Shown: positions 36,730 to 46,912, counted from the first letter of the stretch. The stretch: 64,000 nt of DNA from Bordetella bronchialis (GCF_001676705.1 NZ_CP016170.1:5332001-5396000); one strand, 5' to 3'. Notes: a model not told the origin generated them from the sequence alone. Program-made: numbers and translations.

Positions 36730-37714
36730 AAGCCAATGCGCGGGTCTTGCGTGGCGCGGCAGGGAGCCGGGCACGCGGTTTGGGGCGCGCGCGCGGCGCG
36801 CCGTAAGAGGGGCCGTCCTCCGCGATGCCTTCCAGCGATGCGGCGATGTGGCCCAGGAATTCCTCTACCATGCCGGGCAGCAGCCGGCCCTCCATGGTGT
36901 GCACCTGCAGCCGGCGGGTCGACATTTCCGGATGGTCGATGGGCCGCGCCACCAGGCCGCCGCGCCGCAGCGCGGATACCGCCGGCAGGTAGGCGCCCAG
37001 CATCACGCGGTCGGAATTGCGCACGAAGGACATCAGGGCGGCCGACAGGTTGCTGACGAATACCGGCTCGAACCGCAGGCCTTCCAGGCGCCAGCAGCGC
37101 TCCAGCAATTTGCGCGTGGACGACGCCGAGTCCGCGGTCGCCAGCGGATAGGGCAACAGCTGGCCGGGCGACACGCAGAGATGGCGCGCCAGCGGATGGG
37201 CGCGGCACATCACCGCGTAGATGGGCGCGGAAATCGCGTGCCGCGCCACGGTCCCCTGGCTGTGTTCGGTGTTGAAGGAAACCGACAGATCGGCCTGGCC
37301 TTCCGCCACGCGGCGCACCGCCTCGGCCTGGGAACACACATGCAGGCTGAAGCGCGCGTGCGGATGGCGGCCGCGGAAGGCCGACATCAGCTCGGGCAGG
37401 AAATGATGGGCCGGGCCATCGGTGGCGACGACGCGTATCGTCCCGCCTGGCGCGCCTCTCAGGTCGGCGATGCCCTGGAGCACGGCCTCGGCCTCGAGCA
37501 AGGTACGGCGGGCGTGGGCCAGCAGGAGCTCGCCCGCTTCGCTCAAGACCATGCCGCGCGACATGCGCTGGAACAGCGGCGTGCCGACTTCGGCCTCCAG
37601 TTTGGCGATCTGCCGGCTGATTGCCGATACGGCCACGAAAAGGCGTTCGGACGCGGCGCTCAGGCTCCCCGTGGCCGCGACTTCGGCGAAATACTTCAAA
37701 GCGACACCGTGCAT
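36728..37714 (-). CDS. LysR-family transcriptional regulator, divergent from deacylase/transport cluster
   Basis: A 328-residue regulator. HTH residues 5-60 (YFAEVAATGSLSAASERLFV, AVSAISRQIAKLEAEVG) are followed by an effector domain to about 300 and a basic, Pro/Arg-rich tail (about 305-328) not needed in the family. It lies divergent from the aspartoacylase-like gene and the downstream dipeptide-type transporter, with 372 bp between start codons, so it is the obvious candidate to control that cluster. Confidence 0.87.
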   Translation of the reverse strand: MHGVALKYFAEVAATGSLSAASERLFVAVSAISRQIAKLEAEVGTPLFQRMSRGMVLSEAGELLLAHARRTLLEAEAVLQGIADLRGAPGGTIRVVATDGPAHHFLPELMSAFRGRHPHARFSLHVCSQAEAVRRVAEGQADLSVSFNTEHSQGTVARHAISAPIYAVMCRAHPLARHLCVSPGQLLPYPLATADSASSTRKLLERCWRLEGLRFEPVFVSNLSAALMSFVRNSDRVMLGAYLPAVSALRRGGLVARPIDHPEMSTRRLQVHTMEGRLLPGMVEEFLGHIAASLEGIAEDGPSYGAPRARPKPRARLPAAPRKTRALA

Positions 37715-38086
37715 GGGCGACCTCTCGGCGGCAAGGCGGTGGTTTGCCTTTTCGGCAATGCAAAGACGAAATATTCTAATAGCCCTGGGCCGTGCGCGAC
37801 CCTTAGAATTCTTACAAAAAGCCGGCAGGGCATGCCTTGCGCACGCCGCTGCCTACACGGGGGCAACGTTGTCACGCAGGACGCGACCCACCGGGGGAAC
37901 GCTGTTACATTCATCCAGCCGCTCGACTCCCGATCTCGTTACGGTTCGCGGCGCGGCTCGCACCTGCTTTCGATCATGGCCTCACAAAACCCGCCTCCCG
38001 ACACGCCGCCAGCCCCCCGCCGGCGCCGCTCCTCCGCCCTTGTCTTCCCCATGCTGCCCAATCTGAACCGCGCACCTGGAGCCTCG
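37715..38086. other. Divergent intergenic region, LysR / deacylase
   Basis: The LysR-proximal half (37755-37830) is A/T-richer and contains the 8-bp palindrome AGAATTCT (37805-37812) within TTAGAATTCTTA. An in-frame upstream ATG at 37976 and another at 38051 would extend the deacylase, but the added residues are Pro/Arg-rich. No RNA gene or repeat is seen. Confidence 0.45.
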
Positions 38087-39064
38087 ATGCCGCCCGCCGC
38101 CAGCCTTCCCGTCCGTCCGTTCGTGCTGCCCTGTCCCGACCTGAACGTGGAGCGCCTGGGTAATACGGGTACCGAAGGCATCTGGCACTTCGACTCGGGC
38201 CTGCCCGGTCCCAGCGTCATGCTGACGGCGCTGATACACGGCAACGAACTGTGCGGTGCCTGGGCGCTGAAGGCCGTCCTGGCGCACGGCGTGCGTCCGC
38301 GCACGGGCGCGTTGACGCTTGCCTTCTGCAACCTGGCCGCCTTCGATCGCTTCGAGGCCAGCAACTATGCCGCGTCGCGGTACGTGGACGAAGACCTGAA
38401 CCGGGTATGGAGCGACGACAAGCTGGCCGACGACAGCACGCAGGAGCGGCGCCGCGCGGCGCTGATCCTGCCCTGGCTGAAAAAAGCCGATTGGCTGCTG
38501 GACATCCATTCCATGAGTAACTCGGAAGTGCCCTTGCAGATGGCCGGCGTGCGGCAACGCAATATCGACCTGGCGCTGAGCCTGGGCAATCCGGCCAAGA
38601 TCATCGCCGACGCGGGCCACGCCGCCGGCGTGCGCATGCGCGATTACGGCAAGTTCGGCGAGGCCGGCGACAACGGCACGCGTTCGCTGCTGATCGAATG
38701 CGGCTTCCACGGCGCCATGGCGGCACGCGATGTGGCGATGGACCAGACCGCGCGTTTCCTGGTGGCGTCGGGCATCGTCGAATCCACCGATCTGCCGGGC
38801 AGCTGGTTCGCCCCCACCGCGCCCAGCCAGGAGGCCTTGCGGGTCACGCACGCCATCGCCGCCAAAAGCGCGGACTTCCGTTTCGCCGAACCCTGGAAGG
38901 GCCTGGAAAAACTGGCCAAGGCGGGCACCGTGATCGGCTGGTCGGAAGGCGAAGCCGTCGTCACGCCCTACGACGACTGCGTGCTGATCATGCCGTCGCT
39001 GGCCAACGTCCGCGCGGGCGTCACGGTGGTACGCCTGGCGCAGCCCATCGCCGCCCGCGGCTGA
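38087..39064 (+). CDS. Succinylglutamate desuccinylase/aspartoacylase-family deacylase
   Basis: A 325-residue zinc hydrolase of the M14-related AstE/AspA family, which removes acyl groups from N-acyl amino acids. Zinc ligands are H51 and E54 in ALIHGNELCG and H141 in LLDIHSMSN. DEDLNRVW (101-108) holds substrate-carboxylate residues, and E204 in LLIECGFHG is the probable catalytic base. A C-terminal barrel-like domain follows (about 250-325). The ATG at 38087 has GGAG five bases upstream and is preferred over 37976. It heads the transport cluster on plus, suggesting that the imported compound is deacylated. The actual acyl group is unknown. Confidence 0.86.
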   Translation: MPPAASLPVRPFVLPCPDLNVERLGNTGTEGIWHFDSGLPGPSVMLTALIHGNELCGAWALKAVLAHGVRPRTGALTLAFCNLAAFDRFEASNYAASRYVDEDLNRVWSDDKLADDSTQERRRAALILPWLKKADWLLDIHSMSNSEVPLQMAGVRQRNIDLALSLGNPAKIIADAGHAAGVRMRDYGKFGEAGDNGTRSLLIECGFHGAMAARDVAMDQTARFLVASGIVESTDLPGSWFAPTAPSQEALRVTHAIAAKSADFRFAEPWKGLEKLAKAGTVIGWSEGEAVVTPYDDCVLIMPSLANVRAGVTVVRLAQPIAARG

Positions 39065-39173
39065 AACGCCGCGCGGACGCGCATTCCCGGACTATCCTGC
39101 CGACGCGGGCCGCAGTAAAGTAGCGGCCACGCGCTTGCGCCACATCCAAAAGACATCATCGGGGAATTGCCGC

Positions 39174-40151
39174 GTGGCATTGTTCATCCTGCGCCGGCTC
39201 ATACAGAGCCTGTTCGTTCTTCTTGCTGTATCCATCGTCGTCTTCTTCGCGGTCTACGCCGTCGGCGATCCCATCGAACTCCTGGTCAGTCCCGAAGCCA
39301 GCCTGGCGGATCGCCAGCAGATGATCGCCCGGCTCGGGCTGGACCTGCCCATATGGCAGCAATACGCCGGCTTCGTGTGGCGCGCGCTGCATGGCGACCT
39401 GGGCACGTCTTTCGTCCAGGGCGTGCCGGCCATCTCGCTGATCCTGCAGCGGCTGCCCGCCACCTTCGAGCTCGTGGTGGCCGCCATCCTGCTGACCTGT
39501 CTGCTGGGCATTCCGCTGGGCCTGCTGGCCGGCCTGCGACGCGATACCGCGCTGGGCCGCGGCATCCTGGCCACATCGGTGCTGGGTTTTTCCCTGCCCG
39601 CCTTCTGGCTGGGCATGATGCTCATCCTGATGTTCGCGGTCTGGCTGGGCTGGCTGCCGGCCTCCGGCCGCGGCGAGACCGTCAGCGTGCTGGGCGTGCC
39701 GTTTTCCTTCCTGACGCGCGACGGCCTGGCCCACATGGCCATGCCCGCCCTGAACCTGGCGCTGGCCAATGTGGCGCTGGTGCTGCGCATGACGGCATCC
39801 GGCGTGGCCGAAGCCGAGCAGCAGGAATACGTCAAGTTCGCCCGCGCCAAGGGCATCCGCCCCGGCCGCATCGTCGGCCGGCACATCCTGCGCAATATCC
39901 TTATCCCGGTGGTTACGGTGGTCGGCATGGAGTTCGGCCACCTGATCGCCTACTCCACCATCACGGAAACGGTGTTCGCCTGGCCGGGCATGGGCAAGCT
40001 GCTCATCGACAGCGTCTACCACCTGGACCGCCCCGTGGTGGTCGCGTATGTCATGTTCGTCACATTCCTGTTCGTCGTGATCAACCTGATCGTGGACATC
40101 CTGTATGCCGCGCTGGATCCGCGCGTGCAGCTGGCCGCGCCCGCCCATTAA
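39174..40151 (+). CDS. Oligopeptide-type ABC transporter permease (DppB-like)
   Basis: A 325-residue inner-membrane permease with about six membrane segments, the first at LIQSLFVLLAVSIVVFFAVY. The N-terminal LFILRRLIQSLFVLL, GDLGTSF and the coupling (EAA) loop region EYVKFARAKGIRPGRIVGRH are typical of DppB/OppB/GsiC. The start is probably GTG at 39174, with GGGGAA about 8 bp upstream; a TTG at 39135 is less likely. Four transporter genes follow each other with tiny gaps. Substrate class (peptide, nickel, glutathione, opine) cannot be read from the permease. Confidence 0.9.
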   Translation: MALFILRRLIQSLFVLLAVSIVVFFAVYAVGDPIELLVSPEASLADRQQMIARLGLDLPIWQQYAGFVWRALHGDLGTSFVQGVPAISLILQRLPATFELVVAAILLTCLLGIPLGLLAGLRRDTALGRGILATSVLGFSLPAFWLGMMLILMFAVWLGWLPASGRGETVSVLGVPFSFLTRDGLAHMAMPALNLALANVALVLRMTASGVAEAEQQEYVKFARAKGIRPGRIVGRHILRNILIPVVTVVGMEFGHLIAYSTITETVFAWPGMGKLLIDSVYHLDRPVVVAYVMFVTFLFVVINLIVDILYAALDPRVQLAAPAH

Positions 40152-40193
40152 GGACATCCCGTCCGCCGCAGACCGATAACACGTTCCATCGCC

Positions 40194-41111
40194 ATGCCAG
40201 ATTCCGTTTCCTCCGGCCGCACGCGCACCGTGCCACCCCTGGCCGAGACCCCCAGGCGGGCCGCCATCCTGCGCAAGCTGCATGGCAGGCCCACGGCGCG
40301 CGGCACGCTCATCGTGCTGGCCGTGCTGGCGCTGGCCATCCTGATCGCGCCGTTCTTCGCGCCGCAGAATCCCTACGACCTGGCCAACCTGAGCATCATG
40401 GACGGCCGCCTGCCGCCGCGCTCGGCCTCGATGGACGGACACATCTACTGGATGGGCACGGACGACCAGGGCCGCGACATGTTGAGCGCGATCCTGTATG
40501 GCATACGCATCAGCCTGCTGGTCGGGCTGACCTCGGTGGCGCTGGCCACGGCGATCGGCAGCGCGGTCGGCCTGCTGGCCGCCTACGTGGGCGGCCGGGT
40601 GGACGCGATGCTGATGCGGCTGGTCGACTTCGTGCTGGGCTTTCCTTCCATCCTGGTGGCGCTGGTCCTGCTGGCCGTGCTGGGGCGCGGCGTCGACAAG
40701 GTGATCCTGGCGCTGGTGCTCGTGCAATGGGCCAATTACGCGCGCATCATGCGCGGGCGCGCGCTGCAGGAAAGGCGCAAGGAATACGTCGAGGCCGCCA
40801 TCAACCTGGGCTTTCCGGCATGGCGCATCATGCTGGTGCACCTGCTGCCCAACTGCGCCAGCCCCGTCCTGGTCTATGCCACGGTGCAGATCGCGCATGC
40901 CATCGCCCTGGAAGCCACGCTGTCCTTCCTGGGCGTGGGCGTGCCCATCACCGAGCCCTCGCTGGGCCTGCTGATCGCCAACGGCTTCCAGTACCTGCTT
41001 TCCGGCGATTACTGGATCAGCCTGTTCCCCGGGCTGGCGCTGCTGTTTCTTATCCTGACCATCAACATCCTGGGCGATCGCCTGCGGGAAAGCCTGGATC
41101 CCCGACGATGA
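40194..41111 (+). CDS. Oligopeptide-type ABC transporter permease (DppC-like)
   Basis: Second permease, 305 residues, partner of the DppB-like protein. It has an N-terminal cytoplasmic stretch, a first membrane helix (about 38-58), the [20 protein letters not shown] segment characteristic of DppC, and the EAA loop [20 protein letters not shown]. It ends SLDPRR, and its stop overlaps the ATG of the next ATPase gene. The 42-bp gap from the DppB-like gene indicates one operon. Confidence 0.92.
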   Translation: MPDSVSSGRTRTVPPLAETPRRAAILRKLHGRPTARGTLIVLAVLALAILIAPFFAPQNPYDLANLSIMDGRLPPRSASMDGHIYWMGTDDQGRDMLSAILYGIRISLLVGLTSVALATAIGSAVGLLAAYVGGRVDAMLMRLVDFVLGFPSILVALVLLAVLGRGVDKVILALVLVQWANYARIMRGRALQERRKEYVEAAINLGFPAWRIMLVHLLPNCASPVLVYATVQIAHAIALEATLSFLGVGVPITEPSLGLLIANGFQYLLSGDYWISLFPGLALLFLILTINILGDRLRESLDPRR

Positions 41112-42091
41112 GCGATCTTCTGCTGGACGTGCGCGGACTGCGCACCGCATTCCATACTTCCGCCGGCGCGTGGCCGGCCGTCGACGGCGTGGACCTGACG
41201 CTGCGCCGCGGCGAAATCCTCGGCCTGGTGGGCGAGTCCGGTTCCGGCAAGTCCGTGACCGGGTTCTCGCTGATGGGCCTGATCGATCCGCCAGGCGAAG
41301 TCATCGCCGGCGACGTGCGCTTCAAGGGCCAGGACCTGCGCAAGCTGGACGAAGAGGGCATGCGCCGCCTGCGCGGCAACCGCATCGCCATGATCTTCCA
41401 GGACCCGCTGATGACGCTCAACCCGGTGCTGCGCATCGGCGAGCAAATGGCGGAAACCATTCTTACCCACGAAGACGTCAGCCGCGCCGAGGCCATGTCG
41501 CGCTGCGCGGAAGCCCTGGCCATGGTGGGCATCCCGTCGCCGCAGGCGCGCCTGCGCAGCTTCCCGCACGAATTCTCGGGCGGCATGCGGCAACGCGTGG
41601 CCATCGCCATCGCGCTGTTGAACAACCCCGACCTGATCATCGCCGACGAACCGACCACCGCGCTGGACGTCACGATCCAGGGGCAGATCCTGTATCGCAT
41701 GCAGGAGATCTGCCGCACGCGCGACACCGCGCTGATCTGGATCACGCACGATCTGGGCGTCGTCGCCGAACTGGCCGACCGCATCGCCGTGATGTACGCC
41801 GGCCGCATCGTGGAAACCGGGCCCGTGGACGAAGTCCTGGACGCGCCGCGCCATCCCTACACGCAGGGCCTGCTGCGCTCCATGCCGGGCACCGCGCAGC
41901 CCGGCACGCGGCTGCGGCAGATCGACGGCATGGCGCCCAGCCTGTCGGCACGGCCCTCCGGCTGTCCGTTCCGCCCGCGCTGCGGCAACGCCGTCACCCG
42001 CTGCACCGAACAATTCCCGGGCGCCACGCGAGAAGGCGCGCGCACCTTCCACTGCTACGCGCCCGTGGCCCGCGCCGGAGGCCAGGCATGA
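41108..42091 (+). CDS. Oligopeptide-type ABC transporter ATPase (DppD-like)
   Basis: First of two ATPases, 327 residues. Walker [14 protein letters not shown]-loop [11 protein letters not shown], signature [16 protein letters not shown], Walker [14 protein letters not shown] and switch His in WITHDLGVV are all intact. The C-terminal oligopeptide-transport domain carries the Fe-S-type cysteine cluster [14 protein letters not shown], common in DppD/OppD. ATG overlaps the upstream stop (ATGA), and its own stop overlaps the next ATG. Confidence 0.93.
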   Translation: MSDLLLDVRGLRTAFHTSAGAWPAVDGVDLTLRRGEILGLVGESGSGKSVTGFSLMGLIDPPGEVIAGDVRFKGQDLRKLDEEGMRRLRGNRIAMIFQDPLMTLNPVLRIGEQMAETILTHEDVSRAEAMSRCAEALAMVGIPSPQARLRSFPHEFSGGMRQRVAIAIALLNNPDLIIADEPTTALDVTIQGQILYRMQEICRTRDTALIWITHDLGVVAELADRIAVMYAGRIVETGPVDEVLDAPRHPYTQGLLRSMPGTAQPGTRLRQIDGMAPSLSARPSGCPFRPRCGNAVTRCTEQFPGATREGARTFHCYAPVARAGGQA

Positions 42092-43125
42092 ACGCGCCCG
42101 TCATCGAACTGCGCGATATCCACAAGCGCTTCGAACGCCGTCCCGACCTGGCGCAACGCCTGCTGGCGCTGGCCGGCCGGCCCCTGGACCGCACGGTCGT
42201 CCACGCGGTCCATGGCGTCAGCCTGAGCATCGCGGCCGGCGAAGTGCTGGGACTGGTGGGCGAATCCGGCTGCGGCAAGTCCACGCTGGGCCGCGTGGTG
42301 GCGGGCCTGCACGCGCCCAGCCGCGGCGAGCTGCGCTACAACGGCCGGCCGGTGCAAGAACTGCGCGGCCGCGACAGGCTGGACTACGTGCTGGGCGTGC
42401 AGATGGTGTTCCAGGATCCGCAGGCTTCCCTGAACCCGCGCCATCGCGTGCGCCAGATCCTGGGCGAGGCCCTGAAGGTGCACAAGCTGGCGCCGCCCGC
42501 CGAAATCCCGGCACGGGTCGAGCGCGCGCTGGCCGACGTCGGGCTGGGCGCGGACTACCGCGACCGCTTCCCGCACCAGATATCCGGCGGCCAGCGCCAG
42601 CGCATCGGCATCGCCCGCGCCTTGATGGTGCAGCCGTCCTTCCTGGTCTGCGACGAACCGGTCGCCGCGCTGGATGTATCGATCCAGGCGCAGGTCATCA
42701 ACCTGTTCATGGACCTGCGCGAGCGCAACGACTTCACCTATCTGTTCATCAGCCACGACCTGGGCGTGGTGCGGCACATCTCCGACCGCGTCGCCATCAT
42801 GTACCTGGGCCGTATCGTCGAAACCGCGCCCGCGGCCGAAGTCTTCGCGCGCGCGAATCACCCCTACACCCAGGCGCTGCTGGCGGAAGTCCCCGACGTG
42901 ACGCGGCGCGGGCGCCGCTTCACGCCCATCAAGGGCGAAATCCCGTCGCCGCTGGCGCCGCCGCCCGGCTGCACCTTCCACCCGCGCTGCCCCCATGCCA
43001 TGCCGCGCTGCCGGGAACAGGCGCCGGCGTTGGCCGAGATCGCACCCGGCCATTGGTCGGCCTGCCACCTGAACGACCCCGGCGCCCGCCTGCCGCAGGA
43101 CCTGGCGGGCGCCGGGTCCGCCTGA
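42088..43125 (+). CDS. Oligopeptide-type ABC transporter ATPase (DppF-like)
   Basis: Second ATPase, 345 residues. Walker [16 protein letters not shown]-loop [15 protein letters not shown], signature [16 protein letters not shown], Walker [13 protein letters not shown] and H-loop [10 protein letters not shown] are intact. C-terminal [14 protein letters not shown] mirrors the cluster of its partner. It is the last transport gene; a hydrolase gene begins 46 bp later. No SBP_bac_5 binding protein exists within or beside the operon, so the receptor must be encoded elsewhere or borrowed. Confidence 0.93.
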   Translation: MNAPVIELRDIHKRFERRPDLAQRLLALAGRPLDRTVVHAVHGVSLSIAAGEVLGLVGESGCGKSTLGRVVAGLHAPSRGELRYNGRPVQELRGRDRLDYVLGVQMVFQDPQASLNPRHRVRQILGEALKVHKLAPPAEIPARVERALADVGLGADYRDRFPHQISGGQRQRIGIARALMVQPSFLVCDEPVAALDVSIQAQVINLFMDLRERNDFTYLFISHDLGVVRHISDRVAIMYLGRIVETAPAAEVFARANHPYTQALLAEVPDVTRRGRRFTPIKGEIPSPLAPPPGCTFHPRCPHAMPRCREQAPALAEIAPGHWSACHLNDPGARLPQDLAGAGSA

Positions 43126-43171
43126 CCCCCGGACACGCAACGACTTCGCTCCTCGTATCCCCAGGACCATC

Positions 43172-44068
43172 ATGGAACTCTCCAACGCCGAACGCCTCAG
43201 CCTGGACCTGAACCACGCCGGCCGCAACGCCATTCCGTATATCGACGAGGATCGCAACAGCGACCGGCCGTTCACCCTGAACACCTACCGCCCCTACGGC
43301 TATACGCCCGACCGGCCGGTGGTCTTCGTGCAGCATGGCGTGCTGCGCAATGGCGACGACTACCGCGACTTCTGGATTCCCGCGGCGGACAAGCACAACC
43401 TGCTGATCGTCGCGCCGACCTTCTCCAACGAGATCTGGCCCGGCACCGAAAGCTACAACAACGGACGGGTCTTCACGCCCAGCGGCAATGTGCGTCCGGT
43501 GTCGGCCTGGACCTACGTGCTGGTCGAACGCGTCTTCAACGACCTACGCACGGCCGGCGTCACCGAGGTCGAACAGGCCTATCTGTTCGGCCATTCCGCC
43601 GGCGGCCAGTTCGTGCACCGCTTGATGAGCAGCCAGTCGCACGCCCCGTTCAAGGCGGTGGCCGTGGGCAACCCGGGCTGGTACACGCTGCCCACCTTCG
43701 ACCACCCCTACCCGGAAGGGCTGGAAGGCGTGGGCCTGACGCAGGACCACCTGGTGCGGCTGCTGGCCTATCCCATGACCATTCTTGCCGGCGACCAGGA
43801 CACCGCCACCAACGACCCCAACCTGCCTTCCGAACCGGCGGCCAAGCGGCAGGGTCCGCACCGCTACGCCCGCGCGCGCAATTACTTCGAGGCCGGCAAG
43901 CGCGAGGCCACCCGCCTGGGCGTGCCGTTCAACTGGACCCTGCAATCCGTGCCCGGCATCGGCCACGACGGCAAGGCCATGTCCGCGGTGTGCGCCAGCC
44001 TGTGGTTCGAAGGCCGCATGCCGGACGACGAACAAATGGCCAGGCTGGCGGGCAAGACCGTCGCCTGA
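43172..44068 (+). CDS. Alpha/beta-hydrolase fold protein
   Basis: A 298-residue predicted cytoplasmic hydrolase. VVFVQHGVLRNGDDYRDF provides the oxyanion-hole loop, and the nucleophile elbow is YLFGHSAGGQFVHR with S142. A late GIGHDGKAM offers the catalytic His; an acid in ILAGDQDTATND is likely. No lid domain or signal peptide is seen. The position between the transporter ATPase and the M20 peptidase suggests it hydrolyses the imported compound (ester or amide). Substrate unknown. Confidence 0.78.
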   Translation: MELSNAERLSLDLNHAGRNAIPYIDEDRNSDRPFTLNTYRPYGYTPDRPVVFVQHGVLRNGDDYRDFWIPAADKHNLLIVAPTFSNEIWPGTESYNNGRVFTPSGNVRPVSAWTYVLVERVFNDLRTAGVTEVEQAYLFGHSAGGQFVHRLMSSQSHAPFKAVAVGNPGWYTLPTFDHPYPEGLEGVGLTQDHLVRLLAYPMTILAGDQDTATNDPNLPSEPAAKRQGPHRYARARNYFEAGKREATRLGVPFNWTLQSVPGIGHDGKAMSAVCASLWFEGRMPDDEQMARLAGKTVA

Positions 44069-44127
44069 ACCCGTCCATCCCGCTACGCGACGCGGCACCC
44101 GTCGCCGACGAACCACCAAGGAAACCC

Positions 44128-45276
44128 ATGTCCGCCCTGCCTTCCTCTCCCGCCCTGCCCTCGTCGGCCGACATCGCCGCCGGCCTGCGCACCTGGATCG
44201 AATGCGAATCCCCCACCAGCTCGCCGGAAGGCGTGGCGGCCATGGCCAGGCTGGTCCAGGCCGACGCCCAGGCCGCCGGCCTGCGCACGGAATTGAAGCC
44301 GCTGGGCGACACGACCGGGCCGCTGCTGGTCGTCAGCAATCGCGCGGCGGACGACACGCGGCCGGGCATCCTGATCCTGGCCCACATGGACACCGTGCAT
44401 CCCATCGGCACGCTGAAGGAAACCCCCTACCGCATCGAAGGTGACAAGCTGTACGGTCCCGGCTGCTATGACATGAAGGCGGGGATCTACATGGCCCTGC
44501 AGGCCCTGGGCCGCCTGTCGGCGCCGGGCGCGACGCGCCTGCCGGTGGATATGGTGCTGGTGCCGGACGAGGAAACCGGCAGCCATGCCTCGCGCGCTTC
44601 CATCGAGGCCTATGCGCGCAATGCCCGCTACGGGCTGGTTTGCGAACCGGCCCGCGCCAATGGCGGCAAGTGCGTGACGGCCCGCAAGGGCACGGGCATG
44701 CTGCGCCTGAGCGTAAAGGGCCATGCGGCGCACGCGGGCGTGGCCCACGAGAAAGGTCGCAGCGCCATCCGCGAAATGGCCCACCAGGTGCTGGCGCTGG
44801 AAAGCATCACCGACTATGCGCGCGGCGTCACCGTCAGCGTCGGCACCATCGAGGGCGGCACCGCCACCAACACGGTTCCCGCGCTGTGCCGCTGCGTGGT
44901 CGACTTCCGGGTGCCCGACATGCCGGCGGCGGAAGACACGCTGAAGCGCCTGCGCGGCCTGCGGCCCGTGGGGCAGGACGTCAGCCTGGACATCGACGTC
45001 GAACTCAACCGGCCGCCCATGGTCAAGACCGAAGCCACCACGCAGCTGCTGGGCAAGGCCCGGCTGTTCGCCACGGCCGCCGGCTTCACGCTGGACGACG
45101 CGCCCATGACGGGCGGCGGCAGCGACGCCAATTTCACGTCCGCCATGGGCGTCCCCACGCTGGACGGTCTGGGCGCCGACGGCGACGGCGCGCATACCCT
45201 GCACGAACACATCCTGGTCAGCACGCTGGGCGCCCGGGCGCGGTTCTGGTATCTGCTGCTGAAAGACCTGGAGTAA
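44128..45276 (+). CDS. M20-family zinc peptidase (glutamate carboxypeptidase-like)
   Basis: A 382-residue di-zinc amidohydrolase. Metal and catalytic residues are in place: H86/D88 in AHMDTVHP, bridging D115 in GPGCYDMKAG, catalytic E148 with E149 in PDEETGS, E173 in VCEPA and a C-terminal His in the HTLHEH block (about 356-361). A dimerisation domain (about 185-295, with SVKGHAAHAGVAHEKGRSA) is inserted as in carboxypeptidase G2. No signal peptide, so it acts in the cytosol. The ATG at 44128 follows an AAGGAA ribosome site. It closes the deacylase-transporter-hydrolase cluster. Confidence 0.9.
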   Translation: MSALPSSPALPSSADIAAGLRTWIECESPTSSPEGVAAMARLVQADAQAAGLRTELKPLGDTTGPLLVVSNRAADDTRPGILILAHMDTVHPIGTLKETPYRIEGDKLYGPGCYDMKAGIYMALQALGRLSAPGATRLPVDMVLVPDEETGSHASRASIEAYARNARYGLVCEPARANGGKCVTARKGTGMLRLSVKGHAAHAGVAHEKGRSAIREMAHQVLALESITDYARGVTVSVGTIEGGTATNTVPALCRCVVDFRVPDMPAAEDTLKRLRGLRPVGQDVSLDIDVELNRPPMVKTEATTQLLGKARLFATAAGFTLDDAPMTGGGSDANFTSAMGVPTLDGLGADGDGAHTLHEHILVSTLGARARFWYLLLKDLE

Positions 45277-45302
45277 GGCCCCTGCCGTACGCGGCAATCG
45301 CC

Positions 45303-46814
45303 TCAGATCGCCGGCCACGGCAAGCGGTACGACAGGCCGGCCAGGTCGTTGACCGGCCCGATCACCGTGTCGAAGCGCATGGTCGTACGTTGGGCCGTGT
45401 CGTAGGGCGCCCAGTGCGGCAGGCCGTCGTGGTTGGGATCGCCGCCGCGCGCGAACGCGATCCAGGCGTAATGCATGGCATGGGCGACGCCCTGGAATTC
45501 CGCTTCGTCGGCCCCCTGCAGCATGGGCGAATCGCGCCAGTTGTCGCGGTTGTTGAACACGAAGGGGATGTCCAGGCAATGGCAGGACTTGAAACCGACC
45601 ACCGGCGACTGCCAGTCGAACTGGTAGACGTAGGCGGGGCGGCCGGCCTTGGCCTGCCCCTCGGCCAGCCGCAGACTCCCCATGCGAAACACCTGGTCGG
45701 TCGTCAGGTCGCCCAGCATGGCGGCCGGGCTGGGCACGGCACGCAAGCGGCGGAATTCATCGTAGTAAGCCGGGTAGTCGGGCCCGCAGATCCGTTCGAA
45801 GACCTGCCGCGCGGCCGCCTCGTCGGCGTTCAGCACGGCCTGGTCCACGCAATGGAAGGCGGCCATTTCCTCGCGCGTGGTGCCCACCATCACGTCCACG
45901 CCGGCGCCGGCGCCGCCTTGCAGGCGTTCGACGATATTGCCTTCGATGATGCGGCCGTCCCGCACCGGCGAAAAAGGCAGCGACAGCACGGCGAAGCCCT
46001 GCAGGCTGCGCGCCAGCTCGCCCTGGGCGGCCAGCAGCTTGGCCACGGGCGCCTGTTTCAGCGCCCGCTCGTCGCCGGGCTCGACACCGGCGAAATGCGC
46101 GTAGCGGGCGCCGAGTTCCGCCGCTTCGGCGGCGCCACGGGATGGACGCCCCATGCCGGGGCTTTGCAGGATCGCGCGATGGAACAGACCCTTGGCCGCG
46201 GGCATGGTCATCATGGCGGCGATGGAGCCGCCGCCGGCCGATTGGCCCACCACGGTGACATTGCCTGGGTCGCCGCCGAAGGCCGAGATGTTGTCGCGTA
46301 TCCAGCGCAAGGCCTGCATCTGGTCGAGCAGGCCCATATTGCCTTCGCTGACGCCCGGCAGGTACAGGAAGCCCAGCGCCCCCAGCCGGTAATTCACCGA
46401 CACGAAAACGACGTCGCCGTTCGCCGCGAAGCGGTCGCCCGCATACCACGGCAGCGATCCGGCCCCGCTGGAATAGGCGCCGCCATGCAGCCACACCATC
46501 ACCGGCCTGCCCCGTCCGTCGGCCCGGGGCGTCCACAGGTTCAGGGTCAGGCAGTCCTCGCTTTGCGGCCGTTCGAAATCGCCCATGACGTGGGCGAGCC
46601 GGGATCGCCCCTGCGGCGCGATGGGCCCGTCCTGCAGCGCATCGCGCACGCCGCTCCAGCCGGCATGGTCGCGCGGCGGCTCGAAGCGCAGCTCGCCCAC
46701 CGGCGGCGCGGCGTAGGGAATGCCGCGGAACACGGCAATGCCGTTCTCCACGCGGCCGCGCAGCGTGCCCGCGCGAGTGGCGACTTCCGGCATGGAGGCG
46801 TTTGCATCGTTCAT
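45303..46814 (-). CDS. Type-B carboxylesterase
   Basis: A 503-residue esterase of the carboxylesterase/lipase (COesterase) family. SEDCLTLNLWTP (85-96) is the B-2 signature, and VWLHGGAYSSGAGS forms the oxyanion hole. The nucleophile elbow is GQSAGG (S192); the usual residue before the Ser is Glu, here Gln. The acid is probably E315 or E316 (VGTTREEMA) and the His H412 (KSCHCLDIPFVF). No signal peptide is evident. It is the last gene of the NitT-type ABC operon, 98 bp after the second permease, and may hydrolyse the imported ester. Confidence 0.9.
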   Translation of the reverse strand: MNDANASMPEVATRAGTLRGRVENGIAVFRGIPYAAPPVGELRFEPPRDHAGWSGVRDALQDGPIAPQGRSRLAHVMGDFERPQSEDCLTLNLWTPRADGRGRPVMVWLHGGAYSSGAGSLPWYAGDRFAANGDVVFVSVNYRLGALGFLYLPGVSEGNMGLLDQMQALRWIRDNISAFGGDPGNVTVVGQSAGGGSIAAMMTMPAAKGLFHRAILQSPGMGRPSRGAAEAAELGARYAHFAGVEPGDERALKQAPVAKLLAAQGELARSLQGFAVLSLPFSPVRDGRIIEGNIVERLQGGAGAGVDVMVGTTREEMAAFHCVDQAVLNADEAAARQVFERICGPDYPAYYDEFRRLRAVPSPAAMLGDLTTDQVFRMGSLRLAEGQAKAGRPAYVYQFDWQSPVVGFKSCHCLDIPFVFNNRDNWRDSPMLQGADEAEFQGVAHAMHYAWIAFARGGDPNHDGLPHWAPYDTAQRTTMRFDTVIGPVNDLAGLSYRLPWPAI

Positions 46815-46912
46815 CAGGATCTCCCGACCCGGTCACCGGCCCGCATCCGGAACCTGCGTTCCGGTGCGCGGCGGCGGGGGGTCAACTCGGTCATGGCAGT
46901 GGACAGCCGCGC

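Noticed and set aside
39156..41150. A 664-codon minus-strand frame opposite the two dipeptide permeases
   Set aside because: Gln/His/Asp-rich antisense shadow; the plus-strand permeases are unambiguous.
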